This document shows, piece by piece, positions 32,553 to 33,558 of a stretch of 33,558 nucleotides of DNA. Numbering within the stretch: position 1 is the first letter of the stretch; each line of letters begins with the position of its first letter. This DNA is from CAZJLN01 sp964540765. GTDB taxonomy: Bacteria > Chloroflexota > Anaerolineae > Anaerolineales > Anaerolineaceae. The stretch is from the NCBI GenBank assembly GCA_964540765.1, contig CAZINW010000022.1:1-33558 (forward strand), given 5' to 3'. The translations under genes were made by a program, and so were the position numbers. Below the pieces are notes generated by a model. It ran no database searches. It was not told the origin of the DNA and was given only the letters and a program-made list of their open reading frames with translations.

Positions 32553-33230
32553 TTAAATTTGGGTCACCTGACCGTTTTCCGCCCTGAATATCCCTTCTTT
32601 CAGGATGTAAACCCCCTCATGGCATTGACCTCCCTGGATTTCTTTTAGAATTGCATCTCCAATTTGTCGGGAAGACCTCAAACCGATATCCCCAGCGATT
32701 ATCAGAGCGCATTTTTCTGCGGCCGGCAGGATCTCGGTTGCTTCAACCACGGCGTTAATGCTGGCGTTGATCCCTGCCATGCGGGGAATGTGAAAAGGAT
32801 CAAATCCCTCTGAGAATGGCGCCAGGGCAAATGTCGGGTTGTATTCATAACCAGCCTCAAAAATCGCCCTCACCGGGCGTCCTTCCGGATCGGTGTAGTT
32901 GATCAGCAGGTCAATCCCTTTTTCCGTTGCCGGCCAGATGCCATAGGGCAGCGCAATGTAATTATTAACCACCTGGGCAAGGTCAGTCCGGTTCGCTCTT
33001 GCCAGGTATTTGCGCAGAGCAGTGTCATTTAGGCTTGCCTGAGCTTGTATATCTTTATCAAGGGTGATATCCAATTTCGCATGACCGTAAAGGTAATTGT
33101 ATGGCATGACACCATGCTCGATCCCCCAAACGATCACATCTGCCAGCGCATCCTCCCAACCATCTGCCACAATCCACCATTCACCAGTGTAAAGATTGCC
33201 ATAGTATTTATCGCCAAAATTTGCGAACAT
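32553..33230 (-). CDS. Polysaccharide-deacetylase-like protein, probably 5'-truncated
   Basis: A 225-residue frame resembling the C-terminal part of NodB-type polysaccharide deacetylases: IEHGVMPYNYLYGHAKLD in place of the usual NHT-x-H segment, then YIALPYGIWP like the R-x-PYG motif, and FDPFHIPRM near the family's usual end. The first of the two metal His positions seems lost (Tyr). The true N-terminus is missing: upstream of the ATG the same frame reads FPGASGIRVAIA without a start codon before a TGA, and another frame has plausible coding text. Most likely a decayed or wrongly sequenced gene; deacetylase function is doubtful. Confidence 0.55.
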   Translation of the reverse strand: MFANFGDKYYGNLYTGEWWIVADGWEDALADVIVWGIEHGVMPYNYLYGHAKLDITLDKDIQAQASLNDTALRKYLARANRTDLAQVVNNYIALPYGIWPATEKGIDLLINYTDPEGRPVRAIFEAGYEYNPTFALAPFSEGFDPFHIPRMAGINASINAVVEATEILPAAEKCALIIAGDIGLRSSRQIGDAILKEIQGGQCHEGVYILKEGIFRAENGQVTQI

Positions 33231-33346
33231 GGCAATCGCAACCCGAATTCCGGACGCTCCCGGGAAAATGCAGATAATACACCCACCCCGCTGAGTGGTG
33301 ACAGCTCCCTTGACACTCCATCAAAAGGAGGGATGCTAGGATGCAT
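33231..33346 (-). pseudogene. Out-of-phase 5' remnant of the deacetylase-like gene
   Basis: From an ATG at 33346 one frame reads MHPSIPPFDGVSRELSPLSG and runs on, while the downstream frame begins to look like protein at about 33266 (FPGASGIRVAIAMF). One or more indels between 33266 and 33290 would join them. Evidence is limited to protein-like composition. Confidence 0.35.
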
Positions 33347-33461
33347 GTCGTTCTTCCAATGCCTTCTTGTGTTTTACCGTGAATGAACTCAGAACAGTTA
33401 AACCTTATCACAACCTTTACATATCCTTAATACTGTCATCATTCATATCCTCCGCTGGATA

Positions 33462-33489
33462 TTGACAGGCTTGAAATTGGTAGTATTAT
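33462..33489 (+). promoter_or_regulatory. Promoter-like sequence near the window end
   Basis: TTGACA (33462-33467) and TATTAT (33484-33489) are 16 nt apart, followed by AAGGAG about 15 bases later. No start codon suits that AAGGAG before the window ends, so the controlled gene is not visible. Confidence 0.45.
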
Positions 33490-33558
33490 TCGAACCTGTT
33501 TTTAAGGAGAACCTGTATAATTAAGTCAATCACCTGGTGTGATCCCTGTCTTTCCGCA

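Overview
The window reads as a chromosomal segment of an anaerobic, moderate-GC bacterium, most probably from Chloroflexota (Anaerolineae-like). This is an inference. It rests on Thr/Pro-rich linkers in exported proteins, a two-gene DUF2089 + SHOCT-like unit, a fused FtcD, tandem cyclic-di-AMP-receptor-like genes, and a polysaccharide-deacetylase-like protein. No rRNA, tRNA, CRISPR array, transposase or phage module was seen. The iron-uptake and drug-exporter operons look Firmicutes-like in layout and may have been acquired.

Layout. (1) 0.1-2.0 kb: an aldehyde dehydrogenase with a terminator, then a gene-free stretch holding a 40-bp imperfect tandem repeat and a chain of REP-like hairpins. 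(2) 2.0-5.5 kb: a DtxR-type iron regulator divergent from feoA-feoA-feoB plus a Cys-rich FeoB-associated membrane peptide; two DtxR-like boxes lie on and beside the feo promoter. (3) 5.8-10.7 kb, minus strand: tetR-abc-abc with 8-nt overlaps, encoding a heterodimeric ABC exporter with one consensus and one degenerate ATP site, behind a perfect TTGACA-17-TATAAT promoter with palindromic operators. (4) 10.9-14.1 kb: an AT-rich GT-C-type membrane glycosyltransferase, a GNAT acetyltransferase and a PHP phosphoesterase whose first metal motif is split by a one-base frameshift. (5) 14.1-16.7 kb, minus strand: a YgiD-type extradiol dioxygenase with a frameshifted C-terminus, a Rieske protein, and a CnoX/YbbN-like thioredoxin-TPR protein with an unknown partner. 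(6) 16.7-19.7 kb, minus strand: a cell-wall operon of amidase_3, TPR/TM L,D-transpeptidase and Tat-exported L,D-transpeptidase. (7) 19.9-22.7 kb: AMMECR1, DUF4013, tandem PstA/DarA-like genes and a YcgN-like CxxCxxCC protein. (8) 22.8-27.7 kb: a CapA-like lipoprotein, a perfect 26-bp palindrome, then yjjX, dcd, a small ORF, ftcD and an OsmC protein. (9) 27.9-33.5 kb: DUF2089, SHOCT-like protein, two MFS transporters, a DUF333 lipoprotein interrupted by an in-frame stop, and a 5'-decayed deacetylase-like gene.

Two themes stand out. First, several metal, redox and envelope functions have readable regulatory DNA, above all the feo and exporter operons. Second, at least three genes carry single-base lesions (13183, 14612-14614, 32327) after which recognisable family sequence continues. 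These are either recent pseudogenes or errors in the sequence, and several naive gene ends in the window are therefore wrong.
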